A DNA stretch of 64,000 bases from Onchidella celtica (lineage: Eukaryota > Mollusca > Gastropoda > Systellommatophora > Onchidiidae). The stretch is taken from contig OZ007580.1 in NCBI GenBank assembly GCA_963931925.1, positions 4,596,629 to 4,660,628 of the forward strand. The letters are read 5' to 3'. The notes below the pieces were generated by a model. That model had not been told where the DNA came from and made no database searches. It saw only the letters and a list, made by a program, of their open reading frames with translations. Below are positions 45,474-56,945 of the stretch, one piece after another. Positions within the stretch are counted from its first letter, which is position 1. Each line of letters begins with the position of its first letter. Both the position numbers and the translations under genes were made by a program.

Positions 45474-46460
45474 TCACCCTCGGCCATTAACGCGACCTAG
45501 CCCTCCTGCTCGGTCAAACTTACCGGATCCATATGCAGGTGATTGGTGATACCCCCTACGTTGCCCCTGCGCTTGCCCGTTATAGGCACCACGCTGACGC
45601 GACCTGTCTTTATGTCCTGCCGGCGACCCCTCAACCACGGCGACGTAACCAGCATCCTGTACGTACGCCCTCGTAACTGGTTTGGACGGATGTGCCGTAC
45701 GGTATGCTTCCGCCAACTTAGACGCCTCCTGCACCGTCGCGGGTTCGTTTTCTTTTAGGAAAGCCACCAGATCTTTATGGCACGACGCGTATAGCTGGTC
45801 ACGGATCATTAGGTCTTTCAATTTAGCAAAATCCGCGCCCACATGCGCCAAGTCTACCCAGTTCGCGAAATATTCTGTTAGTCTCGCGACGAAGGCAGCA
45901 AAGTCCTCCCTGGTATCCGCACGTGCTCGCCTAAACTGCTCCCGGAAATATTCCTCGGTACGCGCAAATCGGCGAAGCAGCAAAGACTTCAGCTTATCAT
46001 AATCATGTACGTCTTCGCGCTGTAGCTCTTTAAAGTAGGTTAACGCTCGCCCCTGCAACAAGGAAGCCAGGTACGTGGACCATAATTCCTTATTTTCCCC
46101 CCATTGCAGTTGTGCGTTCAGTTCGAACCTGTAAAGGAAGGCGTCTATGTCGTCCTTCCGGTCGTCGAACGTCGGCAGCTTAATTCTAACGCCACTTTTG
46201 TTTTGCCCCTGCCGCTCAACTGTTTCCGTTGGCGCATTCTTCTTGAGTTCCAACTCCGCAATCTTTACTTGCGCCTCTATCTCCTTTAACTTTATCTCCT
46301 GCTCCCTTTCCTTAGCCTCCTGAGCTTCTTTTTCTCGCTCTCTATCCTTAGCACGCTCATCGCGCAATTCTGCCTGCTGCTCTTTAATCCAGCCGCGCAG
46401 CTCTACGCCTTCAAGACCAAGTTCCGTCCCTAACTTCATCAGTTGCTGGAGCTCCGCCAT
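45474..46460 (-). CDS. Element A Gag (capsid with SCAN-like C-terminal half)
   Basis: 328 codons from an ATG that lies about 1 kb after the primer site. Residues 25-75 are a long E/K/R/Q helix, probably a coiled coil. Residues about 92-256 are the capsid, starting VRIKLPTFDD. Residues 171-256 (FREQFRRARADTREDFAAF, a WVDLA turn, LMIRDQLYASC, then KENEPATVQEASKLAEAY) follow the pattern of the vertebrate SCAN domain, which is thought to descend from the capsid of a Gmr1-like element. The tail is Gly/Arg/Gln-rich. The ORF ends in TGA exactly where element B has CGA and reads on into the zinc knuckles. Confidence 0.9.
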   Translation of the reverse strand: MAELQQLMKLGTELGLEGVELRGWIKEQQAELRDERAKDREREKEAQEAKEREQEIKLKEIEAQVKIAELELKKNAPTETVERQGQNKSGVRIKLPTFDDRKDDIDAFLYRFELNAQLQWGENKELWSTYLASLLQGRALTYFKELQREDVHDYDKLKSLLLRRFARTEEYFREQFRRARADTREDFAAFVARLTEYFANWVDLAHVGADFAKLKDLMIRDQLYASCHKDLVAFLKENEPATVQEASKLAEAYRTAHPSKPVTRAYVQDAGYVAVVEGSPAGHKDRSRQRGAYNGQAQGQRRGYHQSPAYGSGKFDRAGGLGRVNGRG

Positions 46461-47448
46461 TTCACGGATTTATTCTTATACAATTTGCAATACAATATAC
46501 TGTCTATGTACTTACTATACACGACGTATCCCGAGACCTGAAACTATGCCACTACAATAACAAGCACTATTTTCAAATGCAAATCAGAAACACTACTAAC
46601 TGAACATTCTACAGCATACTCTCTAACTAATTCTACGTTCATACAATGTATAGCACTATTAAATAACAAAAGAGGATAGAAAAGACAAGAATGAAGAAAT
46701 TCAGAAGAAGGACCACACGGACATCAAAGACAACGAACCAGACTAGGACAAAGCTTCTAAAAAAGAAAATATAATGGGAAAAAAAAATGCAACCTAACTA
46801 CGCCGATTACACTACAAGGTACGAACAAGAACAGAGTCTGAAAAAAAAGAACCTATCTACAGATAGGTAAGAGAGGGACAAGAGAAACGTCTTCCTAAAA
46901 CAACGAGGAAGATGGAACGGCACAATCTAAACAAAAATACAGGTCCCTACAGAACTGTTCACTGTGATGAACGAAGTTCCAAATTTCCCACACCTTTTGA
47001 AAAGGATAAACTAAGTTCAACACAGCAAACCCGCGCCACCGCCCGTACAATCAATAACAACGAAAACAGCAAAAACAGGGAAAAAGACAGATGAAAAGAC
47101 AGCCCTCAATCCAGGGCACAAAAATTTTGACTTTCATTAACTTTTCCCTGGACTTAAGTTCCTCCCCTTTCTCGGAGCTCTGGCTGCTTGACCTCTACAG
47201 GCTGGCACACACACTCTCTCTGCAGAAATTTAAGTACACATTAATACATATTCATCAAAATACATGCATCAATACATATTCATAAATATACATAAATCAT
47301 ACCATCATGAAATTTCCATTCATCCCACGAACAAAGACAGCACAAATTCCTACCAGAAGATAAGTACTACGTGGACAAAAACTAAAGTAACAAATGCCCA
47401 CTGACAAATACCTACTAACTAAATATTACGAAAATGGACGAGTCACAA
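46461..47448 (-). other. Element A 5' leader
   Basis: About 1 kb between primer site and gag. No conserved ORF. Corresponds to 49891-50866 in element B. Confidence 0.7.
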
Positions 47449-47462
47449 CGGACGAGCCCCCA
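47449..47462 (-). other. Element A primer-binding site, tRNA-Pro type
   Basis: Minus-strand TGGGGGCTCGTCCG begins one base after the 5' LTR. The first 14 bases equal the tRNA-Pro site long known from gammaretroviruses. Confidence 0.8.
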
Positions 47463-47463
47463 G

Positions 47464-48349
47464 TGTCACAAATCCCAGACTGGGAGATGTAATAATGATT
47501 ACAACAAGACAACAATCACGAACGAACAAGTTTAACACTTAACAGAACAACCCATCAGACTCACACATTTATTATACATAAACATAAAGATAATAGCGCA
47601 AATACAGACATTATATTATTCAATTCAACTGCCGTACAACGGCCTTCTCCCTTACGCACACTTCCTCGGGTCCACAACCCGGTAGTTACTTTCTAAAGAC
47701 ACTTCGGTCTCAGCTTCTCCTCTCCATGTCTTAATAGCACATTAATATTTCAATGGCACCGCAGTCTCTCAATAGCCCCTTCCTATTGCCATAACACATT
47801 AGCATTCCAATAGCACATCAACATGGCAATAGCACATTAGCATTTCAATAGCACATCAACATGGCAATAGCACATTAGCATTTCAATAGCACATCAACAT
47901 GGCAATAGCACATTAGCATTTCAATAGCACATTCACAATCATATATACGTCCCTGTCGTTGGCCAGACTGCCACGACTCATGTGCCTCTACTGTCCTGCA
48001 CCGACAGCTTCACTTCTGGCCTATGTGTGGCCTCCGGCCCTATGCTGGCCTATCCCCTGGGCTCACCGTAGGTGGCGCTCTTCGGCCCGACCTCGGCACC
48101 AGTCATCACTGGAAAAAACTCTCTCACTAGTCTTCCGACTGCTCCCCTTATGTTCGCCCACTGGGCTTTCTCTTGCGTCCGCTCTTTAGGACGTTCTAAC
48201 TTGCAGTCATAGTAATACAGCGCTCTCGCCTCCTTCAGACCCCCACCACTCATAACATGCACGCTTTCCCCCACTTGTCTACGTGCGTTAATTTTACTCT
48301 CCCCCTTTCCCCCCGTAATTATTAACTATCGCTCACTCCACTCGTGACA
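47464..48349 (-). repeat. Element A 5' LTR
   Basis: 886 bp, near-identical to 40620-41505, followed on the plus strand by the catgg target duplicate and element B pol. Confidence 0.93.
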
Positions 48350-49890
48350 CATGGGACAGTCTCACCTGTAAGCTGTGAACTCTGAATGCAGTCCCTATGC
48401 ACCCCCACAACGGTAGATCCTGTATCTCGTAAAACCGAGACCGGTTCGTCCCCAACAGACCCCGGATAAACCCTAAGACCACCTCCTGTATGACATGAAT
48501 TTATAACGGGAATCTTTCTCCCACAAGGTAAAACACCGGAAGATAATAACTTCTCACAACTCGGACACTTAGAATACTGTCCGCCTCCGTTGTCCGATGT
48601 AACACACGCGGCCGCATGATGAAATTTATTAGGGGAACATGGAGTGGAGCTACCGTGATTATCATCCACGTTCGCCGCTATCCTACCTGCAGGACAATTT
48701 ACCCTGATGTGACCTGCTCTTCCGCAGTTCCAACAATCCGCGGTCCTACAATCGCGTGAAAAATGACCTGGGCGTCCGCAAGTCCAACATTCCGCTCCCT
48801 GTGCTCCGCTAGCCCTGGGTCCCCGTGACCCATCGCGACCGGAACTAAAGTCCCTATGCCGTCGGTCATCGGCAAAGGTCACAAATCGCCCTCGGCCATT
48901 ACCGCGACCCAGCCCTGCTGCTCGGTCAAACTTACCGGATCCACATGCAGGTGATTGGTGATACCCCCTACGTTGCTCCTGGGCTTGCCCGTTATAGGCA
49001 CCACGCTGACGCGACCTGTCTTTATGTCCTGTCGGCGACCCCTCAACCACGGCGACGTAACCAGCATCCTGTACGTACGCCCTCGCGACTGGTTTGGACG
49101 GATGTGCCGTACGGTATGCTTCCGCCAACTTTGACGCCTCCTGCACCGTCGCGGGTTCGTTTTCTTTCAGAAAAGCCACCAGATCTTTATGGCACGACGC
49201 GTATAGCTGGTCACGGATCATTAGGTCTTTTAATTTAGCAAAATCCGCGCCCACATGCGCCAAGTCTACCCAGTTCGCGAAATATTCTGTTAATCTCGCG
49301 ACGAAGGCAGCAAAGTCCTCCCTGGTATCCGCACGTGCTCGCCTAAACTGCTCCCGGAAATATTCCTCGGTACGCGCAAATCGGCGAAGCAGCAAAGCCT
49401 TCAGCTTATCGTAATTTTGCACGTCTTCGCGCTGTAACTTTTTAAAGTAGGTTAACGCTCGCCCCTGCAATAAGGACGCCAGGTACGTGGACCATAATTG
49501 CTTATTGTCCCCCCATTGCAGTTGTGCATTCAGTTCGAACCTGTAAAGGAAGGCGTCTATATCGTCCTTCCGGTCGTCGAACGTCGGCAGCTTAATTCTA
49601 ACACCACTTTTGTTTTGCCCCTGCCGCTCAACTGTTTCCGTTGGCGCATTCTTCTTGCTTTCTAATTCCGCAATCTTTACTTGCGCCTCTATCTCCTTTA
49701 ACTTCAACTCCTTCTCCTGTTGCCGCTCTTGAGCCTCTTTTTCCTGCTGCTGAGCCTCTTTTTCTCGCTCTCTATCTTTAGCACGTTCATCGCGCAATTC
49801 CGCCTGTTGCTCTTTAATCCAGCCGCGTAGCTCCTCTCCCTCAAGGCCAAGTTCCGTACCCAATTCCATGAGCTCACGGAGATCCGCCAT
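48350..49890 (-). pseudogene. Element B gag and start of pol, interrupted by element A
   Basis: Starting at the ATG at 49890, about 513 codons of B sequence precede the A LTR. They contain the coiled coil, the capsid with SCAN-like half, two CCHC knuckles (CWTCGRPGHFSRDC and CWNCGRAGHIRVNC) and the protease DTG. Unlike A there is no stop between Gag and the zinc knuckles: the codon at 48886-48888 is CGA, so Gag-Pol is a single frame here. The ORF ends after a few codons inside the A LTR. Confidence 0.92.
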
Positions 49891-50866
49891 TTCACGGCTT
49901 TATTATGATACAATTTGAAATACAATTACTGTCTATGTACTTACTACAAGCTTATTATAACCGACGTATCCCGAGACCTGAAACTATGCCACTACCATAA
50001 CAAGCACTATTTTCAAATGCAAGTCAGAAACACACCTAACTGAACCTTCTATAGCATCCTCTCTAACTAATTCTATGTTCATAAAATGTATAGCACTATT
50101 AAATAACAAAAGAGGATAGAAAAGACAAGAATGAGGAAATTCAGTAGAAGGACCACAAGGACATCAAGGACAACGAACCAGACTAAGACAAAGACTTCTA
50201 AAAAAAAATATAATGGGAAAAAAAAAAATATGCAACCTAACTACGCCGATTACACTACAAGGTACGAACAAGAACAGAGTCTGAAAAAAAGAACGTATCT
50301 ACAGATAGGTCAGAGAGGGGACAAGAGAATACGTCTTCCTGCAGAAACAGAGAAGATACGACGCTACAACTAAACAATAACAAAGCCCTAAAGACTGTTC
50401 ACTGTGATGAACGAAGTTCCAAGTTTACCACACCTTTTTTAAAGGATAAACTAAGTTCAACACAGCAAACCCGCGCCACCGCCCGTATAATCTATAACGA
50501 CAACAAAAACAGCAAAAACAGAGAAAAAGACAGATGAAAAAAACAGCCCTCAATCCAGGGTACAAAAATTTCAGTTTTACTTAACTTTCAACTTTTTGAG
50601 TCTAATTCCTCCCTTACACGGAGCTCTGGCTGCTTGTCTCCTCAGGCTGCACGCACACACACTGTCTCTCTGAAAAGTTTAAGTACACATTAGTACATAT
50701 TTATAGCAATACATGCATCAATACATATTCATAAATACACATAAATCATATCATCATGAAATTTCCATTCATCCCACGAACAAAGACAACAGCACAAATT
50801 CCTAGCACAACAGAAAAACAACTAGATATGACGAATACACAATGCCAAGATGACCACAGGTAAACA
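49891..50866 (-). other. Element B 5' leader
   Basis: Homologous to 46461-47448 with many small indels. No supported CDS. Confidence 0.7.
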
Positions 50867-50879
50867 GGACGAGCCCCCA
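50867..50879 (-). other. Element B primer-binding site, tRNA-Pro type
   Basis: Minus-strand TGGGGGCTCGTCC, one base from the LTR, as in element A. Confidence 0.8.
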
Positions 50880-50880
50880 G

Positions 50881-52037
50881 TGTCACAAATCCCAGACTGG
50901 GAGATGCGATGGTTATAACAGGACAACAATCACGAACGAACAAGTATAACACTTAACAGAACAACCCATCAGACTCACACATTTATTAAACATAAATATA
51001 AAGATAAGGATAACAGTGCAATTACATACATACATTATATTCTTCAAGTTAACTGCCGTCCACGGCCTTCTTCCGTAAGCACACTTCCTCGGGTCCACAA
51101 CCCGGTAATTACTTCTAAAGACACCTCGGCCTCAGCCTCTCCACTCAGGGTCTTAATGACACACTAGTATTCTTTCACACCACAGTCTCTCAATAGCGCC
51201 TCCCTATGGCAATACACCTTCGCCTCCTATACACTTCACGTGGCCATAGCACGTTAATACTTCAATTCACATGAATATCTCATTCGCACAGTAATACATC
51301 CATGTCACAGTAATACATCTTAATAGCACATTCACGATCATATATACATCCCTGTCTGTGGCCAGACTGCCACGACTCATGTGCCTCCACTGTCCTGCAC
51401 CGACAGCTTCACTCCTGGCCTATGTGTGGCCTTCGGCCCTATGCTGGCCTATTCCCTGTGCTCACCGTAGGCGGCGCTCTTCGGCCCGACCTCGGCACCT
51501 ACAAAACTAACATTACATTGGTATAATACCATACCATTTCTAATCACTTCACCCCTCATTACAACTCATGAAGCGTACACACAATAGTTCACATTTCACT
51601 CACCAAACATCTTACGGTAACACCTCCACCGTATTACACCCTACTCACTCTCGCTACAAATCCATGAAGCTAACTTCCATCTATCGCTCATGGCGCACAT
51701 TGCTATATACAGTATCAAGGACTTCCACATTCCTCACATATACTTATTTACATCATGGTCGTAGACGAATATAATACATCAATCATAATTATCAAGCATC
51801 GTTCCACCTACCAGTCATCACTGGAAAACACTGTCACAATCTCCCGACTGTTCTCACTCACGTCCGTCCCCTGGGACCTTCTAACTTGCAGTGATAGAAG
51901 TACAGCGCTCTCGCCTCATGCAGACCCCCCCCCCCCACTCACAACATGCACGCTTTTCATTACCTGTGGACCGTGGGTTAACTTTCCTCGACCCCCTTCC
52001 CCCGTAACTACTGATCCCAGCTCACCTGCTCGTGACA
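50881..52037 (-). repeat. Element B 5' LTR
   Basis: 1157 bp, TGTCAC...GTGACA. It shares its outer parts with the A LTR but has an extra block of about 290 bp (about 51500-51810) and lacks the 38-bp tandem repeats. The tcagc target duplicate follows at 52038-52042. Confidence 0.93.
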
Positions 52038-52042
52038 TCAGC

Positions 52043-52815
52043 AATGGCCTGAAGCCAAGACGAAATAATTATGGCTTGAAGAAAAAGCTGAAGGCAGCAA
52101 AGCCTCGCATAAGAAATCATGTAATAACCCTCACGTCACAATAAAACTCAAAACTTGATTCATGTCTTCCCGTTTCCTTTGCGCTATTGTACCATTTTAT
52201 TTGTATTATCCATACTCGGGGCTTAGCCTACAGCTTTTTCTTTTGGCCAGATTTTGATTTTTTTTTTTTTTTTGTTACTTTGTTTGTTGCTGTTTTTTTT
52301 TTTTGTTCGCATTGAAACATTTTCTCGTCGCTCAATTATTTCGCAATGCACACATGTTAGAGCGATGAAAGAAATCATACGTGCGTAACGGCTGAGTTGA
52401 GACAGGCTTCTTCAGGATAAATTGTGATAAGTTATGGGTGCAGTGAAGCCGGTTCGGAGCTTTTGAGAGGATGGACGGACGAAAATAATTACGGAATGTG
52501 GCGTGTCCGCCGGGTATTTGGGGGAAAAAATTTACCGGACGTACGTACTTGTAACAATACTCTTAATTAGAATCTGTGGTTGTGGTCACGCCTTAGCGTA
52601 CTGCTTTAAGCAAAGTCACTGTTGCAGCGGCGCTATATACTGCCGTTCTATCAATAAAGGCCGTATATGGCAAAATCGTATTTTACAATAACAACAACAA
52701 ACAAACAAACAAACAAACAAAAAACAGGAGGGGGGGGGAGAGGGACTGAAGGACAGACAGAATAACAGAGAGAAAGCCAGATAGACAAGACAGGCGAGAA
52801 AGGAGGAAGGAACAG
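52043..52815. other. Flank of the nested elements, no firm gene
   Basis: The first 100 bases read NGLKPRRNNYGLKKKLKAAK on the plus strand and stop at 52141, next to an AATAAA (52140-52145). This could be the basic tail of a host gene interrupted by element B, but the left flank offers no matching exon. The rest has T-runs (52258-52310) and an (AAAC)n run near 52697-52720. Confidence 0.3.
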
Positions 52816-52819
52816 AAAG

Positions 52820-53130
<311 letters not shown>

Positions 53131-53135
<5 letters not shown>

Positions 53136-53402
53136 ATAGAGAGAATAAGAAAGAGAGGGGTGGGGAGAAATTATAATGAGAGATAGAACACATTTTTCAT
53201 TGTATAGATAGATAGATAGATAGATAGAGGGAGAGATAGAGAGAATAAGAAAGAGAGGGGTGGGGAGAAATTATAATGAGAGATAGAACACATTTTTCAT
53301 TGTATAGATAGATAGATAGATAGAGGGAGAGATAGAGAGAATAAGAAAGAGAGGGGGTGGGGAGAAATTATGATGAGAGACAGAACACATTTTTCATTGT
53401 AT
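53131..53402. repeat. Tandem repeat of about 97 bp, three copies
   Basis: A unit starting gagagatagagagaataag and containing gagaaattataatgagagat and cacatttttcattgtatag starts near 53131, 53229 and 53325. Short GATA runs link the copies. Confidence 0.85.
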
Positions 53403-53639
53403 AGAATGATGTTAGAAAGCTAATATGAGCTATATTGTCAAATACTATCTTTTTCCCATAAGATGGCAGAATAGCGGGGATGACTTTGGTAGAGGTAGTA
53501 GTTGTAGAAGTTATTGTAGCGCTGTGTTTGGGAGTGCTTGTGAGTGTGCCTGGGTGTTTGTATATATGTGTGTATACAGCAGCTTCGACGGCTGGCTTGA
53601 TGTGTCTGCGTTCTCTGCCTCCTTCTCCCCATTTCTGAG

Positions 53640-53819
53640 TGCTCGTGCATTCTCTCTCCCTTCCTCTTTCACTCTTTCTATGTCTCATCCTCCCCCTTCT
53701 CTGTTTCTCTCTCTCCCCTCTCTGTTTCCCTCTCTCTTTTTTTTTTTTCATACTCTTTCTGTCTCTCTCCCTCTCTCTCTCTCCCTCTTTCTCTCACTCT
53801 CTCTCCTTCATCTTCTACC

Positions 53820-53900
<81 letters not shown>
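53640..53900. repeat. (CT)n-rich low-complexity tract
   Basis: Pyrimidine-rich, ending in a pure CT run of about 80 bp (53823-53900). Confidence 0.95.
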
Positions 53901-53905
<5 letters not shown>

Positions 53906-54112
53906 GCCATGACAGCGCTGCCCAGTTGGTGCCTCGAAATAACCATTTTCGATGTGAAAATCTTCGGTGGGAAAATACGTCCGTGTTATAGAGATGCACC
54001 CTATAAGCCCCCAACAAAATTTTACAAGAGACACAAAGAAAAAATAAAATCCCGCTTCCACGCCGCTGTTCACATTCTATTTTGTGATAACCAAAACGAA
54101 AATACTAGACGT

Positions 54113-54293
54113 CAGGGGCGGATCCACTATAAAACTATTGAAGTTTAAGCTTCAGGGTCCCTCATCCCAGAGGAGCCCCGAAGAAACTTTTTTTAATGAG
54201 TGTATTTAGGATGTTGCCTCTATTGTTGCTGGTTGCGAAGGGACCCCAAAGCAGTTCAAGCCTCAGGGTCCCAAAAATGTAGGTCCGCCGCTG
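54113..54293. mobile_element. hAT-like MITE
   Basis: 181 bp with ends CAGGGGCGGATCCA and the complement CAGCGGCGGACCTA. Flanking 8-mers ctagacgt and ctattcgt agree at 6 of 8. Internally cagggtccc occurs twice. No transposase. Confidence 0.65.
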
Positions 54294-54301
54294 CTATTCG
54301 T

Positions 54302-55604
54302 ACTCATACAGAAAGTTGGAGGACATTTCATTCGATAAATTGATGATAAAAAGTGTATTTTGTCCTAGATTGGCGTATGCTTTCTTTTTCCGTAGCATGG
54401 CAGAATAGAGCTCCCTACCGAAGCATAACATGCATGCATCGCAGTTTACCTTTATCCAGGCATCAACACAGATAACACTCCCCTCCCTCCCTCCTACCCA
54501 CAGCCCCAACCCCAACCCGGTGGTGGAGCTAACCGGGAAGCGGATAGACCGCCCCCCCCCCCCGCACAATGGTGCCTTTCCAGAACATTTTTAACATGTA
54601 AAATAACAGTGTACTTTGTTGAACATTATATCTGTCTTGTGTTTTTATTTTGAATACAAAAAATAAAAACGCCGGGTATTTACCATATTATTGCATGTGC
54701 ATAATTATTTGCCTATTTGAGAAAATGAGGATTGAAGTTTGGTCGACAAAAGGGCCAAAACGCACAAAACATTACGCCACAGGCAAAAATCTCGAAAAGT
54801 TTTTAACCGATTAGCCTGACACTTATAATAAAATTAGGAGTGAGAGAACCATTTTCATCAGAAAATCTCAAAATCGGCAAAATGTCGCATACATTAATTT
54901 GGCAAATACCCCTCGAAAATGTAGAAGGAATAATTATACTAAACATTATTTGACGTGTATTCTGATGCCCTTTTAATGAGCTCGCTCCCATCCCTCCCCC
55001 CTAACATTAGAACCCAGCTCCGCCCTTGCCCCAACCCATTATAGACTATTATTATCCTCACCAAAGCACATCCTAACCAGAAAACATGCCGTACACCCCT
55101 CGCATAAATCTGTGTCACCGAGTCAGTCAGCTGACAGGGCGGTGATTCAGTTTGGCCGGCGGAATTCCTTTTGCCTTTTGACACCATTACAGGCGTCCAC
55201 GCACGGGGCTTTCTGAGAAATAGTAGAGCAGTGGTTCTCAACCTTTTTCCAGACAATCGGCCCCGTTGGCTCGAAAATTTCTTGCGTGCCCCCCCCCCCC
55301 GGTCCGTAAATAGGTTTTACAGTGTAGCGTAATGTTTCTGTCAGTTCTGGAGTAAACCTGAAGATGACAACGTTACTTCATAAACAAAATGGATTCATCA
55401 ACAGTTTGCTATTAATTTTCCACAATGGGACCATATAATATACAGAATGTGCGTAGACTCGGGGACGGGGGTGGGGGGTCCCAAGCATATGACAAAGCGT
55501 AGGCTACATGGGGCTGGGGAGTCTGAGGGGTGGAGGTATGCTTTTCTCGTTATGATCATGAATAGAAAATTAAAAAAGCGGGGGTGGGGGGGGGGACAGG
55601 TTAC
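54302..55604. other. Stretch without a supported gene
   Basis: Contains an isolated hAT-type terminus at 55229 (cagtggttctcaaccttttt) without a visible partner, C-runs near 54551 and 55291, and no convincing CDS. Confidence 0.45.
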
Positions 55605-55781
55605 ACTCTATTGCAAATGGTCGAATTAAAGACTATGCTACAATGTCAAACTAGAGACTATGGCATAAGGTCATATTAAAGACTATTACAGACTATGTCA
55701 AACGGCCAAATTAAAGACTATGGCACTCGGTCAAATCAAAGACCATGGCACAGTGTCAAACCAGAGACTTGTTATTAAAGA
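55605..55781. repeat. Short tandem repeat (tcaaattaaagactatggca type), part 1
   Basis: About seven degenerate copies of a 20-26 bp unit. The same unit reappears at 56795-56945. Confidence 0.7.
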
Positions 55782-55984
55782 CTTAGGGCAGCCACACAAA
55801 GGCCACCGAATTCGGTCAGCGAGCCACTAGGCGCTTTAGGTGAGAAGAATTGCACTATATAATTTCAACAACTGCACATAGAGCCCACCTAGATTCGGTC
55901 CCTTTATATAGTGCAATTCTTCTCAGCTAAAGCGCCTAGTGGCTCGGTAACCGAATCCGGTGGCCTTTGTGTGGCTACCCTAAG
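55782..55984. mobile_element. Foldback MITE with about 80-bp inverted arms
   Basis: The arms 55782-55862 and 55905-55984 are inverted copies of each other (cttagggcagccacacaaag against the complement of ctttgtgtggctaccctaag) with only a few mismatches. The loop is about 42 bp. No coding capacity. Confidence 0.8.
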
Positions 55985-56346
55985 AAACATACAAAATACC
56001 ACTCCTATCTTTAGAACGACAAAACTTTCATCATGGACGTGTATCGAGAACATGCCCCATTATGATGGTCGTACGCTCGTACAGGAGGTTGGGGGGGGGG
56101 TGGAAAAGGGGGGGGGGGGAGCCAAACGTATGAAAAGCATAATAAAGAAAGGGCAGGGAGGGATAAAAAACGCCAAAGTTGAGCGTTCGTACGTCAAGGC
56201 GACGCCCATCGCTGCGGCCAAGGCACGAGTAAGTTCATCCTTGTGGAGACCCAGTCCAAGAAAAGACACATACTTTCTCACCAACGTAAAATAAAATGAT
56301 GTACTCGATTCGCCCCCTCTTCTCGCCCCCAATGCCCACACACATA

Positions 56347-56503
56347 CAGGGCCGTCTTTAACGCATGTGCACACTGGCTGGTTGCCCAAGGGCTCCAAAG
56401 CTTTAGAGGGCCCCATGCATGCAAATTTACACTGGTTTTTGAAACGAGGAAAAAAATCCTATTGCTTTGCTTAGGGGGCCATAATGATATTAAGACGGCC
56501 CTG
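56347..56503. mobile_element. hAT-like MITE
   Basis: 157 bp, ends CAGGGCCGTCTT and AAGACGGCCCTG. Flanks cacacata and cacacaca match 7 of 8, though the flank is CA-rich. Confidence 0.65.
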
Positions 56504-56794
56504 CACACACACTCTTTTCTCTCTCATTCTCTTTATCATTCCTCTCATATAATGACTGAATAGATCTATGCATGTGTGCCAAGCGGGGGTGATTTCCGGT
56601 GTTTGACAGCTTTCACACTACAAAGGTCTGCATGACGGAAATCCCTGATGCTTATTTTACACGAGCAACAACCGTGTCGAAAATCGTGATCATGAGGGGT
56701 GATAAAATGTGCGGCTGGGGATTCTCACCCGAAGAAATATTTGAAGTAATGGTGATAATCAGACATCATATTCATGCTGGTCACCAGCCCATTT

Positions 56795-56945
56795 CAAGAT
56801 AAAGACTATGGCATACAGTTAAGTTGAAGACTATAGCATGCGGTCAAGATAAAAGCTTCTGCTCACAGTCAAATTAAAGACTATTGCACACAGTCAGACT
56901 AAAGACTATTGCACACAGTCATATTAAAGACTGGTGCAAGGCACT
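56795..56945. repeat. Short tandem repeat (tcaaattaaagactatggca type), part 2
   Basis: About six degenerate copies of the unit seen at 55605-55781. Confidence 0.7.

Larger units (their letters stand above)
40620..48349 (-). mobile_element. Element A: near-intact Gmr1-like LTR retrotransposon nested in element B
   Basis: 7730 bp with 886-bp LTRs (TGTCAC...GTGACA) differing at about two positions, tRNA-Pro-type primer site, gag, pol and polypurine tract in proper order on the minus strand. The 5-bp target duplication catgg (40615-40619 and 48350-48354) lies inside element B's pol. Few LTR differences and a long open pol mark a recent insertion. The only visible lesion is the TGA between gag and pol. 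Confidence 0.95.
37959..52037 (-). mobile_element. Element B: outer Gmr1-like LTR retrotransposon, deleted and interrupted
   Basis: Read on the minus strand. 5' LTR 50881-52037, gag and start of pol 49890-48350, interruption by element A (40620-48349), rest of pol 40619 to about 39051, truncated 3' LTR 37959-39050. A 5-bp target duplication tcagc (37954-37958 and 52038-52042) proves that the outer boundaries belong to one insertion. B lacks the integrase core, most of reverse transcriptase, the RNase H end and the first 60-70 bases of the 3' LTR, so it was probably dead or dependent on other copies before A landed. Confidence 0.93.
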
